From an uncultured Bacillota bacterium (GTDB lineage: Bacteria; Bacillota_I; Bacilli_A; RF39; UBA660): a stretch of 5,787 nucleotides of DNA. The first letter of the stretch is position 1; every line of letters begins with the position of its first letter. The DNA is taken from positions 1-5,787 of the forward strand of contig CAOJZR010000045.1 in NCBI GenBank assembly GCA_948466105.1, written 5' to 3'. Shown piece after piece: positions 5,587 through 5,787 of this stretch. The notes below the pieces were generated by a model. The model had not been told where the DNA came from. It searched no databases and worked only from the letters and a program-made list of their open reading frames with translations. Both the position numbers and the translations under genes were made by a program.

Positions 5587-5787
5587 TAGATCACCTCTGC
5601 TTTGCCACCTAGTTGTTCTATAGCACAAACGGCTTTCTCTGAGAATTTATTTGCTTTAACAGTTAATTTTTTTTCTAAATTACCTTTTGCTAAAACCTTA
5701 ATTCCCGCTAATTGTTTTTTTACTAATCCCATTTCTTTTAATAATTCTGGAGTTACTACACTACCATCTTCAAATTTATTTAAATCA
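5586..5787 (-). CDS. rplO: 50S ribosomal protein L15, C-terminal part (partial)
   Basis: The reading frame enters from the right edge and ends with TAA at 5586-5588. The 66 visible residues begin [20 protein letters not shown]. They continue with [18 protein letters not shown] (positions 28-45 of the visible part), then [16 protein letters not shown] and the end KAEVI. The K-V-L-A-x-G-x-L...T-V-x-A...F-S...A...I...G-G pattern is the C-terminal signature of L15, a large-subunit protein important in late 50S assembly. Family members are about 145-150 residues, so somewhat more than half of the gene lies outside the window. It is upstream of secY as in the spc operon. No truncation is implied; the window simply cuts it. 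Confidence 0.95.
   Translation of the reverse strand, partial: DLNKFEDGSVVTPELLKEMGLVKKQLAGIKVLAKGNLEKKLTVKANKFSEKAVCAIEQLGGKAEVI
5591..5599 (-). promoter_or_regulatory. Ribosome binding site fixing the secY start inside rplO
   Basis: CAGAGGTGA on the minus strand lies in the last codons of rplO, four bases before the ATG at 5584-5586. The rplO stop and the secY start are fused as TAATG. This supports translational coupling and rules out the upstream in-frame ATG that would add 14 residues. Confidence 0.8.

Noticed and set aside
5381..5623. Plus-strand open frame opposite the 5' part of secY
   Set aside because: Antisense shadow of a strongly conserved membrane protein gene; no family resemblance.

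Overview
The window is almost entirely a conserved housekeeping locus read on the minus strand. It is the 3' part of the spc ribosomal-protein operon running into the alpha operon. In transcription order (right to left) it holds rplO (3' end only), secY, adk, map, infA, rpmJ, rpsM, rpsK, rpoA and rplQ. This gene order, with no rpsD between rpsK and rpoA and with adk-map-infA after secY, is the Firmicutes/Mollicutes arrangement. The DNA is very AT-rich, with A/T-ending codons throughout. The seven Trp codons I checked in rpsK, secY, map and adk are TGG, and map ends on TGA, so TGA is a stop (table 11). That argues against a TGA=Trp mycoplasma and fits an AT-rich, code-11 member of Bacilli, such as a gut or environmental relative of the Mollicutes. 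The exact taxon is inference.

Region by region: 5586-5787 is the L15 C-terminus. 3661-5586 is the secY-adk-map cassette (protein export, nucleotide balance, N-terminal Met removal), with stops and starts that touch or overlap. 2193-2917 carries infA, rpmJ and rpsM, including a 37-residue zinc-ribbon L36 that is easily missed. 448-2171 carries rpsK, rpoA and rplQ. A rho-independent terminator is built into the last codons of rplQ (437-461), and a weaker hairpin follows about 75 bases downstream. Several long open frames start too early: rpoA, map and secY are re-started here on ATGs preceded by good Shine-Dalgarno sequences.

The left end differs. After roughly 380 bases of non-coding AT-rich DNA there is a plausible sigma-A-type promoter with a perfect inverted repeat over its -10 region, then a ribosome binding site and an ATG at 65. 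This start opens a gene that runs off the window edge after about 21 codons. It contains a run of ten G (minus strand) at codons 17-20, an outlier in such AT-rich DNA and the classic form of a phase-variation contingency tract. It lies 7 bases from the window end, so an assembly artefact must be excluded. This promoter/operator/poly-G gene start is the only candidate here for something undescribed. The other item worth attention is the adenylate kinase, whose P-loop and AMP-site motifs depart from the consensus.
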